A stretch of DNA of 64,000 nucleotides from an uncultured Bacteroidales bacterium (GCA_900315335.1 OMYR01000020.1:1-64000); one strand, 5' to 3'; positions 1 to 9,046 are shown, counted from the first letter of the stretch. Translations and numbers: made by a program. The notes: generated by a model from the sequence alone, not told the origin.

Positions 1-3
1 AAC

Positions 4-121
4 GTGATTGTATATTGCGATATATAGAGGTCGTATATATCGCAATATACAATCACTATATATCGCAATATACGTTCTCGTTTCTGTGTGATTTAGACGA
101 GAACTTGCGTGATTTAGACGA
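4..121. repeat. Perfect 23-bp inverted repeat plus direct repeats
   Basis: Arms at 4-26 and 34-56 are perfect reverse complements with a 7-base loop. A further direct copy of the inner 17 bases of the right arm lies at 57-73. It is followed by a second inverted pair, GTTCTCG (74-80) and CGAGAAC (98-104), and by a direct repeat GTGATTTAGACGA at 88-100 and 109-121. There is no T-run after the hairpin, so it does not look like a simple terminator. It may be the end of a longer repeat block that begins outside the window. Confidence 0.8.
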
Positions 122-473
122 AAAGTAAAGCAATTTTAGGCACAAACTCGTGTATTTGGAACATAATCTTCAAACAAATAAACTAAATTATCAAATTAAC
201 CTGCCTTAAATAGACCAATATGATATCGCTGATTTCGTCCATTGCCAAAACCGTTTCGGCACTTGAAAGGGTGCAACCGACTTCAACTTCTTTGCATATT
301 GTCTCATGTTTTGGTCATTGTTTCTCTTTGTTAAGCGGTTGCAGAAGTATAAAATGTTTTTGATATGACAAAATTTGGGACGGAACAATATATTGTCGAG
401 ATAAAGCAGAAGTATATGAGTAGGACTAAGTACAAATGGGAGAAGTGTCGGCATACAAATGAAATTTTTGTAT

Positions 474-481
474 TACCTTTG
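474..481 (+). promoter_or_regulatory. Probable -7 element (TACCTTTG)
   Basis: This matches the Bacteroidota -7 consensus TAnnTTTG and ends 17 bases before the start at 499. No TTTG is seen at the expected -33 distance, so support rests on the -7 element and its position. Confidence 0.45.
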
Positions 482-498
482 CCGTTCAAATAATCAAT

Positions 499-2742
499 AT
501 GGGATTTAGCAAAAGATATATTACAATGAAAGATGTGGCAAAAAGAATAGTGCTGATTGCATTTATGTTGTTAGGCTCAATAAGTGCTTTTTCGCAGACG
601 CTGAGCGATGTTCAGAAAAAAGACCTTATAAAAAACTTTGATAAACATATCAAAACAATATCTTCCATATCGGCAGACAAGATAGATATGATTGCGGTGT
701 ATTCATATCAAATAGAAAAGGCATCGCAGTTTTTAGAGGAAAATCAACGTTACAGCGGAGACAAAGAGATTTATAACAAAATTATCGAATTAAAAGCCAT
801 TGTTAAAAACAATAAAGAAGTTGTGGATTTCATTACTCCGAGGGCGTCGGGCATATATTATACCAAGGCTGTCAGTCTTTTGGCGGATAACAAGAAATCG
901 CAGGCGTACGAATATTTGCAAAAAGCCATTGCGTTGAAAAACGATAATATTATGGCACAATATGAATTGAGCAAGATGAGTTTGGATAGCGGTAAAATCA
1001 TAAAGACGACAGACCGTCTTACGGATATTATCGCCAATATGAAGCCGACGGAAGAGGAGCGTATGCTTTGTCAAAATTTGTTGGCGTACGCGTATGATAA
1101 GAACTTATTGCAATCGCTTTCGTTGATAAAGCAAGGCAAGTATGCGTATGCTTATGATATTTTGAACGAATTGGATACTTGGTGCAAGAAAGATAATTTG
1201 GGTATTTGCAGGGGAAATATCGTTAAGAAGAACTTGGAAATTTGTCAAAAAGGAATTTACGATAATCATATCGATATTACAAAAAAGGCTATCTCAAAAG
1301 GAGAGTTGAAGGTGGCAGGCGATTTTGTGGAGAACACATATGATTATTTTCAAAGGAACAGAGATGCCATTGACGATAATGCTTCGTTTGAACAGGTGGT
1401 GCATATAGTGGTTGATGGTTACTTGAAACAAGCCAAATCGATGCCCGAAGCGAAGAATAAAGAGGCTCGAACGGATTTGTTGTTCAAAGCCAAAGAACTT
1501 TCGGCAATGGTAGGAGGGGAGTATGAGAACTCGGTTTTGAAACAAATAGCGTTGTTGAACGGGAGCAGCACACCGAGTGATGCGAAATTGGATTCGTTAG
1601 AAAATGTTGCTCAAAACACGGGATATAGTATAGAGTACAACAATTATATTAAGGATACTGTATCTTCGCCTGAGCAAGAGGTGGCACAGATTGAGAAAGA
1701 TTATATAGAAAGTTCGGATAACAAACAGCCGTCGCAAAGTGTGGCTGTGGCTGCAACCAAGACCAAGGCAATAGATAAGCAGGTCGATGAAAAGTTTTTT
1801 GAAACGCGCCAGTTTATGCAAGTCAATAACTATGAGAAAGCCTTAGAGGTTTTGGAAAAAGCCAACCGTTTGGCTAAAATGGAAGGAGACAAGCAAGCCG
1901 TTTCTGATATGTATGTAAGGGCAATAAGAGAGATAACGGCAAAACGTATGTCCAAGGCAGAGTATTGTATATTCCAAGGCAACACAGAGCAAGCGGATTC
2001 TTTGGTGGCACTTACCAATGATTTGATAGAAGCCTACAATATGCAGCAGGATACGGCTATTGTACGCATTATGAACTCTTATTTACGTGCGATAGACAAC
2101 AAAGTCTGCCAAAAGAAACAAGAAGAGATAAACGTGTTGGTTTATGATATTTTGGAGTGTATTCGTAAAAACGATTTCTACACGGCGGAGACGTATATCA
2201 ACACAGCGATGCAGATTAAGGGTAATAATGAGTGTCGTTTGGATAAAACAAAAATCCGTTCTTTGAAACGTCAAATAGAAGAGCCGCTTGAATATGTTAA
2301 ACAAAAAGAAGAAATAGATAAATTGTTGGCAGAAGGCGACACAACCAAGTACTTTATTGAGTATGCGAAGTTGGAATTGTTTTATAATAAGAATAAATTG
2401 GGTGAGATGAGTGTTTATCATACGCCATTGCGTGAAATTATGACGCAATTCGGTAGCGATAAATTGGCAATCAAGACAACTGATGATTTGATTAAATACA
2501 AGCAATACGAAGGGGCGATAGAGTCTTTGGGTGCGTTGAAAGAAATGGGCTATAAGGCAAAGCATGCCAAAAAAGCACAGAAACGTATTGGTAATCTTAT
2601 GGCATTTGAGAATATGAAGCGACAGGACAAGATTGAACAGTCGTATCGTATCACGGACAAATACAATAATGATAAGTGGTTTAAGTATTTTTTGAAAGAA
2701 TACAAGAAAAAACTAATCAAATTCCAAAAGATGAATAAGTAA
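499..2742 (+). CDS. Exported helical-repeat protein of unknown function
   Basis: A 747-residue protein with an N-terminal signal peptide ending at ISAFSQ. The first Met gives a long n-region; Met10 (position 526) would give a more typical signal peptide, so the start could be either. The mature part is Lys/Glu/Ala-rich and reads as alpha-helical hairpins resembling TPR-like repeats, for example around residues 115-180 (YLQKAIALK, AQYELSKMSLDSGK) and 435-465 (NNYEKALEVLEKANRLAKMEGD). No catalytic motif is visible and I do not recognise a named family. It stands alone: its own probable promoter lies at 474-481 and a strong terminator follows at 2794. A periplasmic scaffold or assembly role is only inference from the repeat architecture. 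Confidence 0.8.
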   Translation: MGFSKRYITMKDVAKRIVLIAFMLLGSISAFSQTLSDVQKKDLIKNFDKHIKTISSISADKIDMIAVYSYQIEKASQFLEENQRYSGDKEIYNKIIELKAIVKNNKEVVDFITPRASGIYYTKAVSLLADNKKSQAYEYLQKAIALKNDNIMAQYELSKMSLDSGKIIKTTDRLTDIIANMKPTEEERMLCQNLLAYAYDKNLLQSLSLIKQGKYAYAYDILNELDTWCKKDNLGICRGNIVKKNLEICQKGIYDNHIDITKKAISKGELKVAGDFVENTYDYFQRNRDAIDDNASFEQVVHIVVDGYLKQAKSMPEAKNKEARTDLLFKAKELSAMVGGEYENSVLKQIALLNGSSTPSDAKLDSLENVAQNTGYSIEYNNYIKDTVSSPEQEVAQIEKDYIESSDNKQPSQSVAVAATKTKAIDKQVDEKFFETRQFMQVNNYEKALEVLEKANRLAKMEGDKQAVSDMYVRAIREITAKRMSKAEYCIFQGNTEQADSLVALTNDLIEAYNMQQDTAIVRIMNSYLRAIDNKVCQKKQEEINVLVYDILECIRKNDFYTAETYINTAMQIKGNNECRLDKTKIRSLKRQIEEPLEYVKQKEEIDKLLAEGDTTKYFIEYAKLELFYNKNKLGEMSVYHTPLREIMTQFGSDKLAIKTTDDLIKYKQYEGAIESLGALKEMGYKAKHAKKAQKRIGNLMAFENMKRQDKIEQSYRITDKYNNDKWFKYFLKEYKKKLIKFQKMNK

Positions 2743-2793
2743 CAAAGACATAATTATTTTGTTCGGTGGAAACGAAGTAATTATGTAAATAGC

Positions 2794-2840
2794 AAAGGTG
2801 CGTAACAATGATTTTAGGATTTGTTACGCACCTTTTGTTT
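2794..2840. terminator. Strong rho-independent terminator, probably bidirectional
   Basis: Perfect 15-bp stem (2794-2808 with 2821-2835) and a 12-base loop, followed by TTTTGTTTT on the plus strand. It sits between the convergent ends of the gene at 499-2742 and the cupin gene, so it can serve both. Confidence 0.85.
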
Positions 2841-2863
2841 TGTGGAATTATGTTTTAGATGTT

Positions 2864-3199
2864 TTATTGAGCCAATTCGGGAACGACGGCAAAGAACATA
2901 ATTTCGTCTTCGGTGTCATTGACCAAATCGTGTGAGTGTCCCATAGGGCAGTAAAAGGCTTGGCCGTTGTTTAATCTGAGTGTTTCGTTGTCGTAATTAA
3001 CCATAGCGTTGCCTTTTATCATAAATATTATTTCGCAATTGTTTTCGTGTTTGTGGTAACCGATAGAAGCACCGGGTTTCAACACGGAAAGCATTATTTT
3101 GTTTTTATCATCGGCAAACATTTTAACAAACATTTCTTTTGCACCGCCTTTGAAATTTTTAAGAACGGTAACCTCCATTTTTGAAAAGTCTAAAATCAT
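2864..3199 (-). CDS. Small cupin-domain protein
   Basis: A single-domain cupin of 111 residues. Motif 1 is visible as GYHKHENNCEIIFMIKG (two His and a Glu that normally bind a metal) and motif 2 as GQAFYCPMGHSHDLVN. Such small cupins bind or isomerise small metabolites; the substrate cannot be read from the sequence. An upstream GTG at 3232 would add 11 residues, but that extension lies in a 21-bp repeat unit, so the ATG at 3199 is preferred. A probable -7 element lies at 3355-3362, which leaves a long leader carrying repeat array R1. Confidence 0.8.
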   Translation of the reverse strand: MILDFSKMEVTVLKNFKGGAKEMFVKMFADDKNKIMLSVLKPGASIGYHKHENNCEIIFMIKGNAMVNYDNETLRLNNGQAFYCPMGHSHDLVNDTEDEIMFFAVVPELAQ

Positions 3200-3220
3200 T
3201 TCTTTTATGTTTTTATTTAT

Positions 3221-3325
3221 TCGTTTTCTCACGTTTATTTATTAGTTACTCACACTAATAAAATAATCACTCATATTAATTTATTAATCACTCACACTAT
3301 TTTGATAGTGTTAATAAACAAAATT
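3221..3325. repeat. 21-bp degenerate tandem repeat, array R1 (5 units)
   Basis: Units start at 3221, 3242, 3263, 3284 and 3305, each exactly 21 bases. The best three share the pattern TTAATCACTC followed by ACACTAATTTA-like sequence. The array lies between the cupin start and its probable promoter, so it would be transcribed as an untranslated leader. Confidence 0.75.
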
Positions 3326-3354
3326 GTGATAATACATATTGAAATTTTGTTTTG

Positions 3355-3362
3355 CAAAATTA
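3355..3362 (-). promoter_or_regulatory. Probable -7 element of the cupin gene (TAATTTTG)
   Basis: The plus strand reads CAAAATTA, which is TAATTTTG on the gene's strand. No well-spaced -33 TTTG is evident. If used, the leader would be about 150 bases and contain array R1. Confidence 0.4.
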
Positions 3363-3447
3363 GTAAAAATAATGCAAACATTGAAAAAGGCATTACTATA
3401 TATGATATCGGGAATGGCTATATGTAAATTCTCGCTTCCATAATCCA

Positions 3448-3481
3448 ATAAAAAAGCCCCTATTCAGGACGAATAGGAGCC
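3448..3481 (-). terminator. Terminator downstream of tRNA-Lys
   Basis: Read on the minus strand this is a GCTCCTATTC stem, a 5-base loop and GAATAGGGGC (one G-T pair), followed by TTTTTT. It lies about 40 bases beyond the tRNA 3' end. Confidence 0.8.
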
Positions 3482-3517
3482 AAAACCCAATTATTATGAA
3501 ACTTTTAAAATTATGTG

Positions 3518-3590
3518 TGACTAATCTGGGATTCGAACCCAGGACCCCATCCTTAAAAGGGATGTGCTCTACCTGCTGAGCTAATTAGTC
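3518..3590 (-). tRNA. tRNA-Lys (anticodon UUU)
   Basis: A complete 73-nt cloverleaf: acceptor GACTAAT/ATTAGTC with discriminator A, D-arm AGCTCAGCAGGTAGAGC, anticodon stem CATCC/GGATG around loop CTTTTAA giving anticodon UUU, and T-arm CTGGG TTCGAAT CCCAG. The 3' CCA is not encoded and must be added after transcription. The gene has its own promoter and terminator and is monocistronic. Confidence 0.97.
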
Positions 3591-3609
3591 TCCGTTGAAT
3601 TTGACTTTG

Positions 3610-3641
3610 CAAAAGTACTATCTTTTTTGATACTGACCAAA
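3610..3641 (-). promoter_or_regulatory. Promoter of tRNA-Lys (TTTG, 20 bp, TACTTTTG)
   Basis: On the minus strand a -33 TTTG (3638-3641) and a -7 TACTTTTG (3610-3617) are separated by 20 bases. This is an exact match to the Bacteroidota sigma-ABfr promoter pattern and ends about 20 bases before the tRNA 5' end. Confidence 0.85.
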
Positions 3642-3721
3642 TATCTTTTAGACTTTTTTTTATAGTGTTATGAATATAATTGAATATCAGTAAGAAAAAA
3701 TTTACCTGGTAAGTGATTATT

Positions 3722-6700
3722 TTATTTGAAAATAGTGAAATTTACTGTTCTTTTATTACTTTTTGCGTCGGTTACGACGACTTTTAATTCGTTTTTGCCT
3801 TCTTTTAACTTTTCATCGATAGTAAAGGTAAGTATTGCACGCTTGCCGTCAAATTCCATTAATACCCATTCGCCGTTAAGATAACCGTTGTAAGTGCTTA
3901 CTCCAGATAAATTATCGGAAATATGTACTTTCAAAGTCTTTTGATGTTTCGATAGTTTTTTGTTATTCTTGAAATTTACGGCTTTAATTGTAGGCGCTAT
4001 GGTATCAATCCACACTGCAAAAGTTCCGAAATCTCCTGTTGTCGTTTCAATAAAGCCATTTTTCAATACACCTCCGACGCTACTTTTTCCGCCTTTGGAA
4101 TTTATTTTAACTATAAGGTATTTATCCTTTAATTTATTGTCAATTGCGTAAGGTTTTATCCTTATTCTGAATTTCTTTTTTACAGGTTCGTATATAGTGT
4201 GCAGTTTGTGAATGTTTGAATATTTTCCCTTTGAACTTGAATAAATGAACTCAATATCTTCATACAACGAATTTTTTGGAAAAATAAATGTACTGCCGTC
4301 ATTGGCCGTGTAAGTGTTTTCTTTGTTGAAAGCAAAATGTTTTGAATTGCGTGCAGCGATATTGTTTTCTGTTTTGATAGGAACATTAATGCCATTGATA
4401 TAAAATGAATATGAAGTGCTGTTACCTTTTAAGTCGGTTAAACGCCAAGTGATTAAATAGGTGCTATCAGTTTTTACATCTAATATTCCTTTATTCTTGT
4501 ATTTATTGAATGGCAACACGCCGTTATCCAATTTCCTTGAACAAAGCATACGTTTATTGGTTTTGATATACAGAGGATAATTTATTGTGGCATCTACATA
4601 TCCGTAATCTGAAAATGAAAACGTTTCAATGTGATGAGAGAAAATCATAGTATCATCAACAAACAATTCGCTTTTCCATACACCATTTCTTGTAGATGAG
4701 TTTTCCGATGCATCGTATGCCAATATCGAAAAATATATAGACCCATAACAATTTATTGTATCCAATTGATGAAAAGATGTATCGTTATTAAGATGTATTA
4801 CCTTGCTTTGCGAAGAACTATCAACAAGTGAATTTTTCATCGGTGTAACGGCTAAACTTACAATATTCGGTGCTATCGTGTCTGCTATGTCTAAACCGAA
4901 AAGTAAAGGGTTTATCGGTTGTTCTGTTTTACTGTTTCGGATTTCGTAATGTAAGTGCGGACCTTCTACCATACCACTTTCGCCACTTAAAGCAATTGTG
5001 TCGCCTTTTTTGACATAGATTTTAGGTGTTTCAAAAGAGTAATCAAAAGTATAACATTTATGATTGTATTGATAATCTTTAACAAAATTTTCAATTTCGC
5101 CTGCATATCCTTGCAGGTGCATATAAACGGTGGTGTAACCGTTGGGGTGAGCGATATAAAGATTCTTACCGCCGCCGTATGCTTGGACTTTGATTCTTGA
5201 AACATAGCCATCGGCAGGGGCGATAACCGCATAACCACATCTACCATTAGTCCTAATATCCAAACCGGAATGAAAATGTGAGCCACGCAACTCGGCAAAA
5301 CTTCCTGTTGAAGAAAGCGGAATTGTTAAAGGCGAAATAAAATAGTCTTGTGGATATTGGTCGTAGTATGGTTGAATTTCAATCATATTATTTTCGCAAT
5401 CTTTTTCTTGTTGAGCCTTAGAATTACAAGAAATCAAACAAAAAGTAATCACTAAAATACATGGTATTGTTTTGACAATACTTTTCATTTTTAAGATATT
5501 TGACTTGAAAAATATTAAATATATTATCACTCCTGCAATCCACGCTATCGGTGCTCCGAGCCAAATACCCAATGTCTGGTATTTTAGACTTAATAAATAG
5601 GAAGCAGGGTAGCGGATAATCCATAATGAAAAAATACTTATAATCATAGTTATTGACGCTTTGCCTGCACCTCTGAAAAAGGCGGTGTATACCATCTGCC
5701 AACAGAATAAAAACCAAAATATACCCGAAACTATTAAGTATTGATTGCCGATAAGTATTACTTCATCTTCGGAGGTAAAGAGTTTCATCAACTGTGTATT
5801 GAAAACACAAAATACAATCATCGTTGCCAATGATACTATTGCCATTATTTTCAAAGATGAATACAATCCTTTTTTTGCTCTTTGCTGCAAGTTCGCCCCC
5901 ATATTCATACCAACGAATGATGTCAAGGCTTGACAGATATTAAGAACGAACAACAAGGCTATGGATTCTATACGCATAGCAGCCGAATATGCTGCCGTAG
6001 CATTAGTTCCGAATTTTACCACAAGCCAAAGAATAAGAATTTGTGTTAAAGAAACAACGCTTTGTTGCACTCCTGTCGGCACGCCTATCGAAACAATTTG
6101 TTGCAGGTATTTACGATTGAAAGTTAAATGCTTAAAAGGCAATCGTACATACTCATGTGTTTTGTGCAAATACACAAACAAAGTTATAAAAGCCAAGAAC
6201 TGAGAAATCAACGATGCCAATGCCGATGCTTCAACGCCCCAATGCAAAACGCCTAAGAATATATACGATAATATAATATTGATGATATTTGCGGGAATAA
6301 GGAAGTACAATTGCGTTGAAGAGTCGCCCAAACCTCTTAATATGCTTATAGCGGAATGAAACAAGACAGAAAAAAACATACCTACCATATAGATTTGAAA
6401 ATATCTAACGGCAAGATGTTTAACACCCTCTTCCATGCTGAGAAGTGAGAACAACGGATCGGCAAAGATGATACTCACCGCACATATCACGATGCCCAAA
6501 ATCATAAAGAAGATATAAAAAGTGCTTATTATGTCGTGAATTTCTTTATGCTGCTTTGCACCATAGTAATGAGAGACAACAACCGAGCCTCCACTGCCAA
6601 TACCCAACACCATAGAGGTTATGAAAAACACAACAGGGTAACAACTACCCACAGCAGCCAAGGCATCAACACCAAGATAATTGCCTACAAAAGCACTATT

Positions 6701-6796
6701 TACCAAAGTATATAACTGTTGGAATAAATTGCCGAGAATTAACGGAATGCTGAAAATAAAAATCTGTTTGCCTATTTTTCCTTTCGTGAAATCCAC
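3722..6796 (-). CDS. Single ORF joining a MATE-family transporter and an M23 metallopeptidase lipoprotein
   Basis: A 1024-residue reading frame in two parts. Residues 1-436 are a full-length MATE multidrug exporter of the NorM/DinF type (FSIPLILGNLFQQLYTLVNS near the N-terminus, about 12 membrane segments), starting at a GTG that fits the family N-terminus; no ATG lies upstream before a stop. Residues 437-1024 are a complete 588-residue exported peptidase: its own Met437 (position 5488), a Lys-containing n-region, a hydrophobic stretch and a lipobox-like LISC ending at Cys457. A LytM/M23 domain follows with HFHSGLD and HLHYE zinc ligands (about residues 505-640), then beta-rich modules. The peptidase motifs are intact, so it should cleave peptidoglycan cross-links. 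The two parts may be translated as one protein, may restart at Met437, or the fusion may come from a lost stop or a sequencing error. Co-directional with the two genes upstream (gap 71 bp to the hydrolase). Confidence 0.8.
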   Translation of the reverse strand: MDFTKGKIGKQIFIFSIPLILGNLFQQLYTLVNSAFVGNYLGVDALAAVGSCYPVVFFITSMVLGIGSGGSVVVSHYYGAKQHKEIHDIISTFYIFFMILGIVICAVSIIFADPLFSLLSMEEGVKHLAVRYFQIYMVGMFFSVLFHSAISILRGLGDSSTQLYFLIPANIINIILSYIFLGVLHWGVEASALASLISQFLAFITLFVYLHKTHEYVRLPFKHLTFNRKYLQQIVSIGVPTGVQQSVVSLTQILILWLVVKFGTNATAAYSAAMRIESIALLFVLNICQALTSFVGMNMGANLQQRAKKGLYSSLKIMAIVSLATMIVFCVFNTQLMKLFTSEDEVILIGNQYLIVSGIFWFLFCWQMVYTAFFRGAGKASITMIISIFSLWIIRYPASYLLSLKYQTLGIWLGAPIAWIAGVIIYLIFFKSNILKMKSIVKTIPCILVITFCLISCNSKAQQEKDCENNMIEIQPYYDQYPQDYFISPLTIPLSSTGSFAELRGSHFHSGLDIRTNGRCGYAVIAPADGYVSRIKVQAYGGGKNLYIAHPNGYTTVYMHLQGYAGEIENFVKDYQYNHKCYTFDYSFETPKIYVKKGDTIALSGESGMVEGPHLHYEIRNSKTEQPINPLLFGLDIADTIAPNIVSLAVTPMKNSLVDSSSQSKVIHLNNDTSFHQLDTINCYGSIYFSILAYDASENSSTRNGVWKSELFVDDTMIFSHHIETFSFSDYGYVDATINYPLYIKTNKRMLCSRKLDNGVLPFNKYKNKGILDVKTDSTYLITWRLTDLKGNSTSYSFYINGINVPIKTENNIAARNSKHFAFNKENTYTANDGSTFIFPKNSLYEDIEFIYSSSKGKYSNIHKLHTIYEPVKKKFRIRIKPYAIDNKLKDKYLIVKINSKGGKSSVGGVLKNGFIETTTGDFGTFAVWIDTIAPTIKAVNFKNNKKLSKHQKTLKVHISDNLSGVSTYNGYLNGEWVLMEFDGKRAILTFTIDEKLKEGKNELKVVVTDAKSNKRTVNFTIFK

Positions 6797-6867
6797 TTCA
6801 ATGCTACCAAAAATTTTCGTTTGAGTGATTAACTTAGTACATTTCCATAATTAGGTAAATTAAAATC

Positions 6868-7674
6868 TTACAATAATTCAAAACACATATTTGTAAAATC
6901 TCTTAAACGCCTTTTGACTTTGAGTTCTTCTTCAATAAAAGCCATGTGTCCGCAAGGCAATATCATAACCTCACTATGCTGCGGTAAGCATGCTTGTGCC
7001 AAAAGAGTATCTAAGTCAATACGTATATCGTCTTTACCTGTAATGAATAGCACGGGGCAAGTTGCTTTGGACAAGACATCACATCTGTCTTTTCTTGCAA
7101 TCATACCTTTTTGAGCAGCGATGATGCCTTCTTTCGGAGTATTTACGGCAATCGTTTTCAGTTCTTCTATTTCGCTGGCATATTTTGGTTGATTGTTCTT
7201 TGCAAACAAATTAGGAATAAAATCAACAACAAATTTCAAACGGTCTTCATTGATTATCTCCACGGCACGCAAACGATTTTTTCTTCCATTTTCCGAATCG
7301 GCAAAAGCCTGAGAATCCATAAGGCAAAAACCATTCACCATATCAGGATATTTTTCTGCAAAAGCCAATGTAATCATACCGCCCATACTATGTCCGCACA
7401 TAACGCACTTCGTAATATTCAGTTCGTTCAATAGGGCTTTAATCATATCGGCTTGTAATTCCATTGTAGAGACTTCCGATATTGTTTCACTTTCGCCGTG
7501 TCCTATCAAATCCACGGCAATAACTCTGAAACTATTCATATATTCCAGCACAAAATACTTCCATACTTCCAAAGAGTTCATATAACCGTGAAGCAATACA
7601 AGTACTTTGTCTCCTTTGCCCTCGTCTTGATAATTTATTTTTTTGTTTTGAAATTCAAAGGTATGGTGTAACAT
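6868..7674 (-). CDS. Alpha/beta-fold hydrolase
   Basis: 268 residues, full length for a small alpha/beta hydrolase. The oxyanion motif LLHGYMNS is at about residue 27, the nucleophile elbow GHSMGG has Ser96, the acid is probably Asp215 or Asp216 in TGKDD, and the catalytic His243 lies in PCGHMAFIEE. No signal peptide, so cytoplasmic. The substrate is unknown: the family includes esterases, haloperoxidase-like proteins and C-C hydrolases. It lies 70 bp downstream of the nitroreductase on the same strand and probably shares its transcript. Confidence 0.85.
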   Translation of the reverse strand: MLHHTFEFQNKKINYQDEGKGDKVLVLLHGYMNSLEVWKYFVLEYMNSFRVIAVDLIGHGESETISEVSTMELQADMIKALLNELNITKCVMCGHSMGGMITLAFAEKYPDMVNGFCLMDSQAFADSENGRKNRLRAVEIINEDRLKFVVDFIPNLFAKNNQPKYASEIEELKTIAVNTPKEGIIAAQKGMIARKDRCDVLSKATCPVLFITGKDDIRIDLDTLLAQACLPQHSEVMILPCGHMAFIEEELKVKRRLRDFTNMCFELL

Positions 7675-7744
7675 ATTTCTATACTATAATATATAGGCGA
7701 ATTGTTTGAGAAGAAATTCGCCCATTGTGTTTATCCGATTATCT

Positions 7745-8296
7745 TTATTTTATAATCCTATAATAGTTTTCTTTTCTCGGCAAAGCCTTCGTAGGATTTT
7801 TTACGGGGTAACCCAAAGCCAATGCACCGATACCCATAACGTTTTCTGGTAATCCAAATTCTTTTATCAGTTCTTTACCTTCGGCTGTTTCAAACATCTC
7901 GGTCTCTCTATTTATCCAACAAGAACCCAAACCAACGGAGTATGCCGCATTCATCATATTACCAAGAATCAAACTGCCGTTTTTTATTGTGTTCGGATTT
8001 TCACTTAACGGAGAACCGAATACTAATACTATCGTCGGAGCATCATAATAAGGATTGCCGTTGGTTCCGAATTTTGCGGTATCGTTACCCAAGATTTTTG
8101 CATTCATAGCAATCAACTTATCCATAATATCTTTGTTTTGAACGGCAACTATCCACAAATCTTGCTTGTTATGTCCGGTTGGAGCGTAAGTACCTGCCTC
8201 TAAAACGGCGATTAATTCTTCGTCTTCTACTTGTTTGGGTAAAAACTTTCTTATACTCCTACGATTTTTCAGAGCATATAAAACTTGATTTTCCAT
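7745..8296 (-). CDS. Nitroreductase-family FMN-dependent oxidoreductase
   Basis: 183 residues. The N-terminal NRRSIRKFLPKQVEDEEL and APTGHNKQ motifs are the FMN-binding signature of the nitroreductase family, and the C-terminal GIGALALGYP is also typical. Such enzymes reduce nitro compounds, quinones or flavins with NAD(P)H; the natural substrate is not evident. It has a probable -7 element at 8313-8320 and leads a three-gene minus-strand set with the hydrolase and the MATE-M23 gene. Confidence 0.88.
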   Translation of the reverse strand: MENQVLYALKNRRSIRKFLPKQVEDEELIAVLEAGTYAPTGHNKQDLWIVAVQNKDIMDKLIAMNAKILGNDTAKFGTNGNPYYDAPTIVLVFGSPLSENPNTIKNGSLILGNMMNAAYSVGLGSCWINRETEMFETAEGKELIKEFGLPENVMGIGALALGYPVKNPTKALPRKENYYRIIK

Positions 8297-8312
8297 ATCT
8301 TATATTTTTTTG

Positions 8313-8320
8313 CAAAGTTA
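8313..8320 (-). promoter_or_regulatory. Probable -7 element of the nitroreductase gene (TAACTTTG)
   Basis: CAAAGTTA on the plus strand, 17 bases upstream of the start codon. No clear -33 element is seen at the usual spacing. Confidence 0.5.
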
Positions 8321-8393
8321 TCAAAAATATTGCATATTTATAAGTAAAATTGCCCGAAAACAAGAAAAAGATTTTTGAAGTGTTATTACAAAA

Positions 8394-8477
8394 ATAATGT
8401 TTAACACTAATTTATTAATGTTAAACATTAGTAAAATAATCTCACTAATCATTTTAATGATGTTTAATATTATTTTC
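8394..8477. repeat. 21-bp degenerate tandem repeat, array R2 (4 units)
   Basis: Units start at 8394, 8415, 8436 and 8457. A typical unit is ATAATGTTTAAC followed by ACTAATTTA with one base shared. A weaker fifth unit may lie at 8373. The array sits between the 3' end of the gene at 8594 and the nitroreductase promoter; nothing else is visible in this roughly 300-base gap. Confidence 0.8.
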
Positions 8478-8593
8478 TTTGTTCCACTTGAAAGAAAATG
8501 AATAATACACTTCTTCTTTTCGTTAAGACGAATAAACCTAATAAATCGTTTGGTGGAATTTGTTTTAAGAGATTATGTTTTTTGCAAACCTTA

Positions 8594-9019
8594 TTATCTT
8601 CCTGTGGAATAAGAAATCAAAATTGAGAGATGACGGAACAGAGCGTTTAAGTCATCTTCGTTTTTGGCAGGAAGATATGTGCGGGAATAGTTGAAATACA
8701 TTCCGTCGGTTGCACCTATTCTGCCTCGCTCTTCAATACACGAGTTTCCGTCGATACAATTAATCCAAACTTTCGGTTGGAAGGATGTGTAATCCTTTGA
8801 TATGGTTACATTGGAAAGATTTACCGTTATAACTGTGCTGTTATCATCGTCCTTTCCCCAATTATAGGACAGATGACCGTCTCCCGATATTGTGAAATTG
8901 TAATAAGTATTGTCTTTTATGGAACTTTCAATGATTTGTATGCTTTCGGATAATTCTTGTGCGTTTAATGACATAAAACTTGTCAAAAAAAACAGTATTG
9001 AAATAAAAACTCTTTTCAT
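8594..9019 (-). CDS. Small exported protein of unknown function
   Basis: 141 residues with a clear signal peptide (hydrophobic core ISILFFLTSF, cleavage after NAQ). The mature part of about 120 residues is Ser/Asn/Asp-rich with alternating hydrophobic residues and looks like a small beta-rich domain. Two Cys (in INCIDGNSCIEE) could form a disulfide. I do not recognise a family. It has its own promoter at 9047-9079. Confidence 0.75.
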   Translation of the reverse strand: MKRVFISILFFLTSFMSLNAQELSESIQIIESSIKDNTYYNFTISGDGHLSYNWGKDDDNSTVITVNLSNVTISKDYTSFQPKVWINCIDGNSCIEERGRIGATDGMYFNYSRTYLPAKNEDDLNALFRHLSILISYSTGR

Positions 9020-9046
9020 TGTCGTGATTTGTTAAAAATACGACTG

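Larger units (their letters stand above)
1..498. other. Gene-free region with short inverted and direct repeats
   Basis: I see no convincing gene here. The first 121 bases hold a dense set of short repeats, listed separately. The rest is AT-rich sequence leading to the promoter of the gene at 499. An 82-residue reading frame on the minus strand (206-454) has no recognisable domain and is not called. Confidence 0.6.

Noticed and set aside
206-454. 82-residue minus-strand reading frame
   Set aside because: No recognisable domain, no promoter-like box in a sensible place and no coding-like composition; it may be a chance ORF.
7696-7722. Hairpin GGCGAATT/AATTCGCC between the nitroreductase and the hydrolase
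   Set aside because: An 8-bp stem without a T-run, lying between genes that look co-transcribed; not called as a terminator.
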